Origin: Taishania sp965247975
GTDB lineage: Bacteria; Bacteroidota; Bacteroidia; Flavobacteriales_D; Crocinitomicaceae
Direction: 5' to 3'
Length of the DNA: 64,000 bases
Assembly (NCBI GenBank): GCA_965247975.1
Contig: OZ252050.1
Span: 2,046,001 to 2,110,000, forward strand
Within the stretch, counting starts at the first letter, position 1. Each line of letters begins with the position of its first letter. Of this stretch, positions 1 to 8,080 are shown piece by piece. The notes under the pieces were generated by a model. That model was not told where the DNA came from and did no database searches. It worked only from the letters and a program-made list of their open reading frames with translations. A program made the translations under genes and the position numbers.

Positions 1-28
1 TCATTCAAATCAATAACGTTTGAAAGTG

Positions 29-436
29 CTAATTCGTTGAATAAACGAAGTCAACACGCATATTCACCAGTTCATCTTGATGAGATTTTTCAGGGAAAAT
101 AATAGGCATGCTATTCCGCATACCTTGAATTGTAAGCCTTTTTGGATCAACACCAAAGTTAATTAAGTATTTACGAACGGTTCGCGCCCTAGCTTTGGCC
201 AATTTATTGCGATTCACACAGCAAACATGACCGCGTATCAAAACATGTATTGCTGGATTTTGGTTTAATGTATCAGCCAGTCGGTACAATAAAGGATAAT
301 CTGTCGGTTTAATGTCTGACGATGCATTTTCAAATTGAATGACTAATGAATCGATGTGAAAACGATCTACATATTGAGATAGTCCATTAAATGAAATGGA
401 CATTAGAACGATAACTATAAGTCGACTAAGATTCAT
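29..436 (-). CDS. Small OmpA-like periplasmic/envelope protein
   Basis: This 135-residue protein has an N-terminal signal peptide (hydrophobic LIVIVLMSISFN, likely cleaved after GLSQ) followed directly by a single OmpA-like C-terminal domain. The domain signature is visible: IRGH near the middle, then a run of basic residues with KARARTVRKYL, then the G-V-D-P-K-R and N-x-R-V-D-F stretches. OmpA-like domains bind peptidoglycan non-covalently and usually sit in the periplasm. There is no beta-barrel, so it is not a full OmpA porin. The typical GHTD motif is changed to GHVC, followed by a second Cys, which is unusual. I chose the ATG at 436 over a TTG two codons upstream. Family assignment is fairly secure; the partner and role are unknown. 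Confidence 0.75.
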   Translation of the reverse strand: MNLSRLIVIVLMSISFNGLSQYVDRFHIDSLVIQFENASSDIKPTDYPLLYRLADTLNQNPAIHVLIRGHVCCVNRNKLAKARARTVRKYLINFGVDPKRLTIQGMRNSMPIIFPEKSHQDELVNMRVDFVYSTN

Positions 437-464
437 AGCCAAAGAAAATCAAAATAAACGAATG

Positions 465-1055
465 TCATCGGTATTTATCATTTAATCCGATGCCTTCTAA
501 AATCATTGGCCCTATTTTAGAAAGTCGAGCAATTTTTGTTTCAAGGCGTTTTGCGGATTCAATGTATTCACAGAATTCACGCTTTTTAGTGAGATTTAGC
601 CCTTCAAATTGCGAAGCATGTTCTTTATTATTTTCTAAGAAAGACTTTAATTCAACTGGAATTTCAAGTGGTTTATTTCTATCGGCTGTAATTTTTTTTC
701 CTTTTTTGAAATTTTCAATCGACTCATAAATAAATTGCAAAATTTGAGGCTCGTCGATATCCAGCTTTCCAGTCATGCGCCATTGACGAAGTGCTTTCGT
801 TTTTTCAGGCGATGCATTTATTAGTTTATTTTGATGATCTGTAAGCAATGCACCTTGGTAAAACCAAATGCCAAAGTGATTCTTGAATTCGCAAGTCGCC
901 ACTACATTTTCTCCATTGAATTGATAAACTGGAGCTCCCCATTTTATGGTTTCAACCAAACCTGATTTTAAGAAAATAGAACGAAGTGTTTTTAATTCAT
1001 CCGCGTATTTCACGGTTGATTCATAATATTGATCGGCAGAAGTGACCTTTTTCAT
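465..1055 (-). CDS. YdeI/OmpD-associated (DUF1801-type) family protein
   Basis: This 196-residue cytoplasmic protein has the two-part layout of the YdeI/OmdA family. The N-terminal DUF1801-like fold (about residues 10-115) shows the motif around ETIKWGAPVYQ and the FKNHFGIWFYQGALL strand. The C-terminal OmdA-like region (about 130-190) has PVELKSFLENN and the FEGLNLTKKREFCEYIESAKR segment. The family is widespread in Bacteroidota; its biochemical function is not established, though some members were linked to bacteriocin or stress protection. No signal peptide or membrane segment is seen. It is transcribed in the same direction as the redox genes upstream, but a good terminator at 1067-1101 separates it from them, so it is probably its own unit. 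Confidence 0.7.
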   Translation of the reverse strand: MKKVTSADQYYESTVKYADELKTLRSIFLKSGLVETIKWGAPVYQFNGENVVATCEFKNHFGIWFYQGALLTDHQNKLINASPEKTKALRQWRMTGKLDIDEPQILQFIYESIENFKKGKKITADRNKPLEIPVELKSFLENNKEHASQFEGLNLTKKREFCEYIESAKRLETKIARLSKIGPMILEGIGLNDKYR

Positions 1056-1066
1056 TTTGTATTAAC

Positions 1067-1101
1067 TAAAAAACGAGAATCCTAAAATTGAATTCTCGTT
1101 T
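1067..1101 (-). terminator. Rho-independent terminator of the peroxiredoxin-thioredoxin-DUF6952 unit
   Basis: A perfect 10-bp inverted repeat AAACGAGAAT / ATTCTCGTTT (1071-1080 and 1092-1101) with an 11-base loop. Read on the minus strand it is followed by a T run, as expected for a terminator 40 bases past the stop codon at 1141. Confidence 0.75.
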
Positions 1102-1140
1102 ACGTTATTTTATCGAAAATGGTTCTATTTAAATAACTCT

Positions 1141-1398
1141 TTATTTGTCGATCGAGCCAGTTACCCGCTTCATGAAAGCATTTAACGCTTCTCGTTCTGG
1201 AATTCCTCGCTTGATTTCTGCATCGACTTCCAGTGAACCGTATAAATTAGAGAGCATTTCTCCAATGACATCCAATTCTTCTTCTTTAATACCAGGTGCA
1301 TCAATGAAATATTCCAAAGTTTCAATGGTTTCTTGCACAAAATCAGCATCATTTTTGGAAATAAATCCAACGAGGTGTTTAATTACTGGTAATCGCAT
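1141..1398 (-). CDS. Small acidic conserved protein, DUF6952-like
   Basis: An 85-residue cytoplasmic protein with no catalytic motif that I recognise. Visible conserved-looking blocks are LPVIKHL at the start, FVQETIETLE, EELDVIGEMLSNLYG and the end ALNAFMKRVTGSIDK. I recognise this pattern as a Bacteroidota family (DUF6952) that usually lies next to a thioredoxin. Its start overlaps the thioredoxin stop by 20 bases, which implies translational coupling and a shared job with the redox genes. It is predicted to be mostly helical. The function is unknown; a regulatory or partner role in peroxide or thiol metabolism is inference from context only. Confidence 0.7.
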   Translation of the reverse strand: MRLPVIKHLVGFISKNDADFVQETIETLEYFIDAPGIKEEELDVIGEMLSNLYGSLEVDAEIKRGIPEREALNAFMKRVTGSIDK

Positions 1399-1693
1399 GA
1401 AGCACGTTTTGAATGGTTTCTAATTTATTTCCTTGTTCTTGAGCAACTACTTGTCCATTTTCAAAAGATGCAAATGTTGGCAAATTACTAACGTCAGCAT
1501 GCGCTCTTGAATTTGGGAATTTCTCAGCGTCCACATAATAAAACTCAATCGATGGATTTTCTTCCGACAATCGCTTGAACTTTGGCTTGGTGATCTTACA
1601 ATTCCCACACCAAGATGCACCAAATTGAACCATTACTTTTGAAGATGATTTAAGCAAATCGCCTAAATTATCCTCCATTATTTCTGTATACAT
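1379..1693 (-). CDS. Thioredoxin-like protein with WCGNC active site
   Basis: A 104-residue single-domain thioredoxin fold. The active site is WCGNC with cysteines at residues 29 and 32, and the cis-proline loop is visible as NLPTFASF. No signal peptide is present, so it acts in the cytoplasm. WCGNC differs from the usual WCGPC, which normally shifts redox potential. The gene lies 58 bases downstream of the peroxiredoxin gene on the same strand and overlaps the DUF6952-like gene, so it is probably the reductant or a partner of the peroxiredoxin (inference). Length is typical for thioredoxins. Confidence 0.85.
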   Translation of the reverse strand: MYTEIMEDNLGDLLKSSSKVMVQFGASWCGNCKITKPKFKRLSEENPSIEFYYVDAEKFPNSRAHADVSNLPTFASFENGQVVAQEQGNKLETIQNVLHAITSN

Positions 1694-1751
1694 AATTTCC
1701 TAATTAATAAATTCAATTCATCATTTATCATTCAAAATTCAGCATGGAGCA

Positions 1752-2369
1752 TTAGTGTTTGCTCAAATAATTCGCTACACCTTTGCTCGTTGCATTCATT
1801 GCTTCTTTACCTGTTTCCCAATTCGCTGGACAAACTTCACCGTGCTTTTGAACGTGCGCATAAGCATCGATTATTCTCAAATATTCATGTACATTGCGTC
1901 CAACAGGCATGTCATTGGTTGATTCGTGAAATACTTTTCCGTCTTCATCAATTAAGAAAGTTGCGCGATAGGAAACGTTATCGCCCGTGGAGTTTTCATC
2001 GTACATATCATAATCAAGTATTTCTAACTCTTGAGCCAATTTGCGTGTTGAGTCGGCTAACAATGGAAATTTCACTCCTTCAATTCCACCGTTGTCTTTT
2101 GCTGTGTTTAACCATGCAAAGTGAACTTCAGCCGTATCGCATGAAGCTCCAATAATTAAGGTGTTTCGCTTTGCAAATTCTTCCGAAACTTCTTGAAAAG
2201 CATGAATCTCCGTTGGACAAACAAAAGTGAAATCTTTTGGATACCAGAACAAAAGAATTTTTTTCTTCTCATTTTTTGCCTTTTGAAAAAGATCTAGTTG
2301 AAACGTGTCGCCCATTTCATCCATCGCGTTGATTGACATCGATGGGAATTTTTTACCTACATAACTCAT
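1752..2369 (-). CDS. 2-Cys peroxiredoxin (AhpC/TSA family)
   Basis: A 205-residue peroxiredoxin that reduces hydrogen peroxide and organic hydroperoxides in the cytoplasm. The peroxidatic cysteine is C51 in the motif FTFVCPTE, preceded by FWYPKD; the resolving cysteine is C180 in GEVCPANW. Length and both cysteines fit a typical 2-Cys enzyme. It heads the operon with thioredoxin and the DUF6952-like gene; a TAnnTTTG box lies 35 bases upstream. It is AhpC-like, but no AhpF gene is near and the thioredoxin next door is the more likely electron donor (inference). Confidence 0.92.
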   Translation of the reverse strand: MSYVGKKFPSMSINAMDEMGDTFQLDLFQKAKNEKKKILLFWYPKDFTFVCPTEIHAFQEVSEEFAKRNTLIIGASCDTAEVHFAWLNTAKDNGGIEGVKFPLLADSTRKLAQELEILDYDMYDENSTGDNVSYRATFLIDEDGKVFHESTNDMPVGRNVHEYLRIIDAYAHVQKHGEVCPANWETGKEAMNATSKGVANYLSKH

Positions 2370-2403
2370 AATTTATTGTTTTTATTGATTAATATTCACA
2401 GAA

Positions 2404-2411
2404 CAAAGTTA
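2404..2411 (-). promoter_or_regulatory. Candidate -7 box for the peroxiredoxin operon
   Basis: Minus-strand TAACTTTG matches the Bacteroidota TAnnTTTG box exactly and lies 35 bases before the peroxiredoxin start. TTG triplets upstream are at spacings of 16 and 24 bases, not the ideal 19-20, so the -33 element is uncertain. Confidence 0.45.
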
Positions 2412-2645
2412 CTTGCTAATAGTCATTCAATTTATCAATTAATTTTATAAGGCAATAGATATTGTCTATTATTATACTAGATTTTGAATGGCTCAATAAA
2501 ATGTATGATTTTTTGTCTCTCAACCCCTTGATTTACTGATAAATCTGAATCATTGATTAAAAGGTTGAAAAAAAGGTGTGAATGAATGCGTATGAAAATT
2601 AAAAAATTGTAGTTTTGTTGGGTAAAATTGATTTAAACAAAAAAT

Positions 2646-3518
2646 ATGAATAGTAACCTTTCAGTATTGCTTAAAAAATTTGCCGTTCCAGGGATTTTCA
2701 TCCTTATAGGTTTAATGGTATTAATGTATGGTTTTAAAACAAACCAAGATGGCATGTTCAAAATGTCAGCTTTGTTTTTATTCGTGGCTGCGATTTTGAG
2801 CTTGATGTACAGTTCTGGTAAAGTGAAATCATCCATTGTTAACGTTCTTGGAATTGTGTCTGGAATCATCGCTGCATTCACTATTTATTTGTCGTTTAAA
2901 TCAGTTAATGACTCACAAAAATACAACGATGATTACAAGTTGATGCGTTTGGAAGCAGAACAAAATCTTTCTGATATTCGATTCATCCAAAAATTGTACG
3001 CAACTCAAAATGGAAGATATGCAAAAACGTGGGATGAATTCTTAGCGTTTGCAAAATCAGCAACTATGGATTATGTCAAAGCTGAAGGAACAGTTCCAGG
3101 TCGCCCAATGACATTGCAAGAAAGTCAGTATGTTTATAAGGACAACCGTCCTGTGGATAAAGCGATGACGGAACTGGAGGCTTTGGTTCTTTCAAAATGG
3201 TCTAATTGCCCAAGTGAATTGAAAGGATTTTCACGTGATACCTTGCAGGTAAGTTTAATCAAAACGAAATTTGGAAGTTCATCTTACGTTGAAAGCCGCC
3301 AAATTGCGGGAATTGGTAAATTTGATCTTGAAAAACTTCCTTACATTCCGATGACTAAGAAAAAATGGAAATTGGAAACAAAAGTAGGTGCGGATAAAGT
3401 TCCTCTAATTAAAGTAAGTGGTACTTTGCCATTGGCTGAAATAGAAGGGTCAAAAGTAAAAGAAGAAATTTGGTTCGGAACTTTATCTGGAAACGATACG
3501 GGAGGATCTTGGGAATAA
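2646..3518 (+). CDS. Membrane-anchored protein of unknown function
   Basis: A 290-residue protein that I do not recognise. The N-terminus has three hydrophobic segments (about residues 13-28, 39-55 and 65-83) that should span the inner membrane. A soluble region of about 200 residues follows, beginning with a helical stretch (YKLMRLEAEQNLSDIRFIQKLY). The segment QNLSDIRFIQKLYATQNGRY resembles the start of soluble domains found in other membrane-anchored Bacteroidota proteins, but I cannot name the family. It is the first gene of a four-gene run and stops one base before the DUF3822 gene. A TAGTTTTG -7-like box lies at 2610-2617. The C-terminal half has no catalytic motif that I can see. Confidence 0.7.
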   Translation: MNSNLSVLLKKFAVPGIFILIGLMVLMYGFKTNQDGMFKMSALFLFVAAILSLMYSSGKVKSSIVNVLGIVSGIIAAFTIYLSFKSVNDSQKYNDDYKLMRLEAEQNLSDIRFIQKLYATQNGRYAKTWDEFLAFAKSATMDYVKAEGTVPGRPMTLQESQYVYKDNRPVDKAMTELEALVLSKWSNCPSELKGFSRDTLQVSLIKTKFGSSSYVESRQIAGIGKFDLEKLPYIPMTKKKWKLETKVGADKVPLIKVSGTLPLAEIEGSKVKEEIWFGTLSGNDTGGSWE

Positions 3519-3519
3519 G

Positions 3520-4278
3520 ATGCCAAAAAGACATTTAGCGATTGAAATAAATACTGGAGCCGTCCGATTTGTAAAATTGGATGGCTCTTTTGTTGTGTCT
3601 AAACATGAATTTTCGTTTTTGGATAAACAAGATTACAGATACAAATCACAACTTTCAGATTTTTTAGAGGAAGCTAAATTGCGCGAAATTGATTTTGACG
3701 AATGCAGCATCGCTTGGTCGGCAAAACAATCCACGCTTATTCCTACAAATGTTTACAACGAATCAGAAGCCAACAGCGTTTTCAAACTTTGTTTCGGCGA
3801 ACAGTTTGATAAAAATGAAATTGATTACAATCGAGTAACAGATCCACAACTTGTAAATGTCTATTGGATTCCATTTTGGTTAAAAACGTTCTTTGTAATC
3901 AAATTTCCACGTGTTGTAATTCAACATGAAGCAACGCATTTGTTGCGTGGTATTTTTAAAGGTTCTACGTTCAAACCTAAAGCCATCGCTGTTTTTCATG
4001 AAGATTTCTTTACCCTACTTTTGGTTAAAGAAAATAACTTACATTTCTATTCGAATTTCGATTATACAAGCGTGGAGGACGTTGTGTATTACATCAGCTT
4101 TACTTTGCAACAAAAAGAATGGTTCAATAATCCAGTTGAAATTGCTTTGAATAATGGAGTAGGAGCGAAACTCGATCTCGTGGAACTCGAAAAAAATCTT
4201 TTAAAAGTCTTAGCGAAAAATTCAACGGTTTCAGTTGATGAAAATTTGCTGCCCAAATACCAAGAACTGTGCGTATAA
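3520..4278 (+). CDS. DUF3822 family protein
   Basis: A 252-residue protein of the DUF3822 family, a Bacteroidota-restricted group with an actin/hexokinase-like (ASKHA) appearance: the first strand HLAIEINTGAVRFVKLDG and the later PKAIAVFHEDFFTLLLVKENNLHFYSNF are the usual paired strand blocks. The family is typically found immediately upstream of rsmD and coaD, as here, which supports the call. Function is unknown. The stop codon overlaps the GTG start of rsmD by 10 bases, so translation is probably coupled. Confidence 0.8.
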   Translation: MPKRHLAIEINTGAVRFVKLDGSFVVSKHEFSFLDKQDYRYKSQLSDFLEEAKLREIDFDECSIAWSAKQSTLIPTNVYNESEANSVFKLCFGEQFDKNEIDYNRVTDPQLVNVYWIPFWLKTFFVIKFPRVVIQHEATHLLRGIFKGSTFKPKAIAVFHEDFFTLLLVKENNLHFYSNFDYTSVEDVVYYISFTLQQKEWFNNPVEIALNNGVGAKLDLVELEKNLLKVLAKNSTVSVDENLLPKYQELCV

Positions 4279-4805
4279 TCAGAGGAATTCTCAAAACAAA
4301 AAAAATTACTGTCCCCAAAAGCTTTCCTTCCAGACCAACAACAGATTTTGCAAAAGAAGGACTTTTTAATATGCTCGAAAATAGCTTGGATTTGTACAAC
4401 TTAAACATCCTCGATTTGTGTGCCGGAACCGGAAATATTTCTTTCGAACTTTTATCGCGAGAAGCAGGGCATGTCACAGCGGTTGATGTTAATTACAATT
4501 GTGTTCGACACATCTCAAAATTGGCAAAGGACTTTGAAATTGACGATAAAATTGATGTGTTGAAATCAGAAGCAGTCAAATTTTTGGATAAAACGGAAGA
4601 TCGCTACGATTTAATTTTCACTGATCCACCGTATGAAGCGAGTTTTTACCGTGAATTGGTGGATAAAACTTTTGAGCGAAATCTCTTGAATGATGGTGGT
4701 GTGTTAATAATTGAGCACGGTAAACGAACAAAATTGGAAGATTTTCCGTATTATAAGAGTTCAAGAAGCTATGGAAACGTGGTTTTTAGTTTTTTTAGAC
4801 ATTAA
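4269..4805 (+). CDS. rsmD: 16S rRNA (guanine(966)-N(2))-methyltransferase RsmD
   Basis: A 178-residue class I SAM-dependent methyltransferase that modifies G966 of 16S rRNA. The SAM-binding motif I is LDLCAGTGNISFE (about residues 46-58), the acidic motif II follows at VTAVDVN, and the catalytic motif IV is DPPY at residues 119-122. The N-terminal RIIRGILK and PSRPTTDFAKEGLFNML blocks are RsmD hallmarks. Length is normal. The start is GTG at 4269, within the end of the DUF3822 gene; no ATG lies upstream in frame. It is followed after three bases by coaD, the common pairing in many bacteria. Confidence 0.92.
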   Translation: MRIIRGILKTKKITVPKSFPSRPTTDFAKEGLFNMLENSLDLYNLNILDLCAGTGNISFELLSREAGHVTAVDVNYNCVRHISKLAKDFEIDDKIDVLKSEAVKFLDKTEDRYDLIFTDPPYEASFYRELVDKTFERNLLNDGGVLIIEHGKRTKLEDFPYYKSSRSYGNVVFSFFRH

Positions 4806-4808
4806 AAT

Positions 4809-5264
4809 ATGAAGAGAGCAGTTTTTCCAGGTTCTTTTGATCCTTTCACAAAAGGCCATGAGCTAATTGTTAAAAAGGCCATGCAATTGTTTGACGAGAT
4901 AATTATTGGAGTTGGACAAAACAGTTCCAAAATTCCTTTGTTTGAATTAAATAAACGATTGACGCACATTCAATCGCTTTTCGGTTTAGATGAAAAGGTA
5001 AAAGTGATGATTTTTAATGGTTTAACAGTTGAGTTCTGCAAAGAACAAGATGCGCAGTACATTGTTCGAGGTCTGCGAAATTCAAACGATTTTGAATATG
5101 AAGCGGCTATTGCACAAATGAATTTGGATTTGGCCGGAGTTGAAACTGTTTTTTTATTGACCGATCCAAAATTCGCTGCTGTTTCGTCAACCATTGTGCG
5201 TGAAATTTATAAAAATGGTGGAGCGATTGAAAAATTTGTAACGAACCAGCATCTTCTCGTTTAA
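4809..5264 (+). CDS. coaD: Phosphopantetheine adenylyltransferase
   Basis: A 151-residue enzyme of coenzyme A biosynthesis that converts 4'-phosphopantetheine and ATP to dephospho-CoA. The nucleotidyltransferase signature is intact: FPGSFDPFTKGH with the T/HxGH motif ending at H17, the VRGLRNSNDFEYE block and the VSSTIVRE motif near the end. Length is slightly short but within the bacterial CoaD range (about 150-165). It is the last gene of the run starting at 2646. No convincing terminator was seen between it and the next gene. Confidence 0.95.
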   Translation: MKRAVFPGSFDPFTKGHELIVKKAMQLFDEIIIGVGQNSSKIPLFELNKRLTHIQSLFGLDEKVKVMIFNGLTVEFCKEQDAQYIVRGLRNSNDFEYEAAIAQMNLDLAGVETVFLLTDPKFAAVSSTIVREIYKNGGAIEKFVTNQHLLV

Positions 5265-5346
5265 TAATTGGTACAATATCTGTTATTGAATCATTCAAGT
5301 GTCACTAATAAAATGAGAAATTGAATTCTCCGTTAAAATAATCTCC

Positions 5347-6777
5347 ATGAAGTTTTCGCTTATATTCTTATTTCTAGCATCTTTTTCAACTATAGTTTTT
5401 GCGCAAAATAAAGCGACTGTTAAAATCTCTGGTTTTGCTCCAGCGTATATTGGAAAAACCATCGAATTCATGGAAATTGTTGATTATTTCAGCATGAACG
5501 AAAGTCGCTTAGGGTCTGCTACAGTTCAAGAAGACAGTACTTTTTCGGTTCAATTTTACATTGAAGAAACGCAAAAAATTCGGGTGAGGTCGAACAATAA
5601 TCAATCGTTTATGTACATCGAACCAAATGCGACTTATTCTATTTACATACCAGAAATGGATCGTTTTACGGCATACAGACCTGCGGGAAACGAGGTTGAA
5701 ATCACGTTTTTTGATATTGATTCAACAGACATTAACTATAAAATTCTTCAGTTCAATCGATGGGTTGATGATTTTGTAGCCAACAATTTCAATTACAGAA
5801 GACCACAACCAGTTGAATTTGCTAAGATTTTGGACACATTTAAGGTTGGGGTTCATAATTATTACGTCGCTGATACAGGGAAATACATTTACGATTATGT
5901 GCGTTATACCATGTCATCTTTGGATAACATTCAGCATGCAGCAGAAAGAAATCGGTATGAAAAACACGACTTTTATTTGAAATACAGTCCCGTTTTGTAT
6001 CGTAATGATGCATACATGGATTATTTCATCAATTTTTACCGTGGGATGATGCCAAAATTGGCGATGGAAACAAATAATCGGGTTTATACCGCAGTACTCA
6101 AAAGTAGTCCAACGGAAGTTATGCGTGCGTTAGGTAAAGAATACACGCTAATAAATATGAGAATCAGAGAATTGGTCATGATTCAATCGCTATCTGAAGT
6201 ATATTTCCAAAATGACTTTCCTCAGACTAATATCATCACGATTTTAGATAGTGTTGCAAATCATGCACTTTTTCAAAGCAATAAAATAATTGCAAAAAAC
6301 ATGATTATGCGATTAACCGAGGTGGTTCCTGGCGGTCGAGCGCCTGAATTTGTGATTACAAGTACAGATGGCACAATCAAAACAATGGCAGATTTCAAGA
6401 AAAAACATCTTTACATCCATTTTTTTGATCCTAGTTCCGACAAGAATAAAATCGAAATTCCTTTATTGATTGATTTATATGCGAAGTATTTGAATGATGT
6501 CACATTCATTACGATTTGTAAAAAATCAGATTCTTTCGAAGCTTCAAAAGAGGTTTTGGATCAATTACCATGGGAAAGTTTTGTTTTGGACGAATCAAAT
6601 CCTATCTTCAAAAATTACAGAATTGCTTCCTTCCCAAGTTATGTTTTCTTGGATGGATATGGCTATGTGATTGGAGCTCCTGCGCTAGGACCACAACCAA
6701 ATGGTGCGTATGAAACCATCGATAAGACATTTTTTCAGCTCCAAAAAGTAAACAAAGAAATGCGGGGCGAACATTGA
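5347..6777 (+). CDS. Secreted thioredoxin-fold (TlpA-like) protein lacking the CxxC pair
   Basis: A 476-residue exported protein with a signal peptide (residues 1-19, cleaved near VFAQN). Residues 20-330 form an N-terminal region of the type seen in Bacteroidota TlpA/AhpC-TSA lipoproteins, with an early beta-rich part and a helical middle. The C-terminal 140 residues have a thioredoxin-like layout: GGRAPEFVITSTDG, a strand HLYIHFFDPSS and the cis-proline loop FPSYVFLDGYG. The usual WCxxC site is replaced by FFDPSSDKNK, so it cannot be a normal dithiol oxidoreductase. Fold assignment is good; the role is unknown, perhaps binding or structural. Confidence 0.7.
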   Translation: MKFSLIFLFLASFSTIVFAQNKATVKISGFAPAYIGKTIEFMEIVDYFSMNESRLGSATVQEDSTFSVQFYIEETQKIRVRSNNNQSFMYIEPNATYSIYIPEMDRFTAYRPAGNEVEITFFDIDSTDINYKILQFNRWVDDFVANNFNYRRPQPVEFAKILDTFKVGVHNYYVADTGKYIYDYVRYTMSSLDNIQHAAERNRYEKHDFYLKYSPVLYRNDAYMDYFINFYRGMMPKLAMETNNRVYTAVLKSSPTEVMRALGKEYTLINMRIRELVMIQSLSEVYFQNDFPQTNIITILDSVANHALFQSNKIIAKNMIMRLTEVVPGGRAPEFVITSTDGTIKTMADFKKKHLYIHFFDPSSDKNKIEIPLLIDLYAKYLNDVTFITICKKSDSFEASKEVLDQLPWESFVLDESNPIFKNYRIASFPSYVFLDGYGYVIGAPALGPQPNGAYETIDKTFFQLQKVNKEMRGEH

Positions 6778-8027
6778 TTTTGTGTTAATTGTTTTAAAGC
6801 GAAAGACATAATTGAGTGTTTAGTCATTATTCATAGGAAGAATTATTGATTCTAAATTCCGTCCACCTAACTTTGTTTGTGTTATGGCGTTCGGGATATC
6901 CCGACCGCTAAGCAGCGACGAAGTCAAATCCCGACTATGCTAGTTACAACAGCCCGTTCCGACTTTTCAGGAAAGTTAAATCCCGAAAAAAGTATTCAAA
7001 TAATTTCAAGGATTTTTGAATTAGCTCAATGAACTTGTATAGATTAGTTATCATGAAAAATTGCATTTCGGGATATCCCGAAATCTAGAAAGTTCAGGTA
7101 GAAGATTAAATGTCTTTGAGATTTTAGATAAAATGTGTAAACTTTTTTAGGACGATAAAGTATTCAAATAATCTCACGAGATCTTTAATTATCGTGAGAT
7201 CATGGATTGATTTACTATACTGAAATAATTACATTTCGGGATATCCAAAAAGCGATGACAGCAACGAAATTAAATCCAGACAGTTCAGATATAAAAGTAA
7301 ATATAGATTAGCTCTTAGATAAAAAAAGTGTAAACTTTTTCAGGATGATTGATAGTCCAAAATTTTAATTGACTCATCTAAAACTTACCATAAGATTCAA
7401 GTTTGAATAAATGCACACACATGATATTCAATTGCTTAATTAAAACATTAAGGATGAAGGGAAATAAGGGTTTGTGTTTGACGTGGTTTGGATAATTTAG
7501 GTCGCCTGCGGCGTTAAGAGAAGTATTTCAGGAACGAGCAGTACAGTTCGTAATTCGCTGGGATCTTCTTAAAAAACCGCTAGGTTTAACTTCGTTGCAG
7601 CTTCGCAGTTAGCCTTAATTTTAACACGGACAACATAATTAGCAGTTTAAAATCTTTGGTAAATAATTACTTTAGGTTTTATGTTAAATTGACTTTCCGT
7701 TCCGATAGCCATCGGCATCGTGACAATTTGTCGCTGCTGCACCACCCTTCATGTTCTTAAGTCCTTAATGTTAAAAAATTCAAATACGTTGTACCTGTAA
7801 CATATTTATATAGTGAAGTTAACCTCCGATTTTTTCAAACACTAAATAGTACGAAAATTAGTTCTTATTTTATCCGTTGCTTTTATAAGTTCATTGATAA
7901 TTTCGAATCAAACTGATTTAGGCACAATTGGTGGTAAACTAGCGACGATTCAAAAATTTTATTTCGTTTTTTAGCTTTACTGCTAGAATCATTAAGTTTT
8001 TGAAATCATTTGGACTAGAAATGAGCA
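6778..8027. other. Gene-free region of about 1.25 kb with degenerate palindromic repeats
   Basis: No reading frame here looks like a gene. The stretch holds copies of a palindrome around CGGGATATCCCG (see separate repeat entry), a 9-bp inverted repeat ATCTCACGA/TCGTGAGAT at 7171-7200, and fragments such as GTCGCCTGCGGCG near 7501 and GTTCCGATAGCCATCGGCATCG near 7700 that look like decayed dispersed repeats. I see no tRNA. The region between 7780 and 8020 shows nothing distinctive. Confidence 0.6.
6891..7345. repeat. Degenerate tandem copies of a palindrome-headed repeat (about 170 bp)
   Basis: Three copies start with a GGGATATCC palindrome: TCGGGATATCCCGA at 6891-6904, the 20-bp perfect palindrome ATTTCGGGATATCCCGAAAT at 7065-7084, and a half-decayed CATTTCGGGATATCC at 7232-7246. 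Downstream of the last two, shared words recur in the same order: AGTTCAG, TTAGATAAAA, GTGTAAACTTTTT and AGGA, and AAAGTATTCAAATAAT also occurs twice (6990 and 7158). A 38-base part of the first copy (6948-6985) recurs near 18656-18693. Confidence 0.6.
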
Positions 8028-8028
8028 C

Positions 8029-8058
8029 AAAAAAAAGGGCTCCAAACTGAAGCCCTTT
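8029..8058 (-). terminator. Rho-independent terminator of rpsA
   Basis: An 8-bp stem AAAGGGCT/AGCCCTTT (8034-8041 and 8051-8058) with a 9-base loop, followed on the minus strand by a T run. It lies just past the rpsA stop. Confidence 0.85.
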
Positions 8059-8080
8059 CGTATTTTAAGAAAATGGAAGT

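Noticed and set aside
6778..8027. Decayed insertion sequence or tRNA gene
   Set aside because: No transposase-like frame, terminal repeats with target duplication or cloverleaf was found; only short palindromic repeats are seen.
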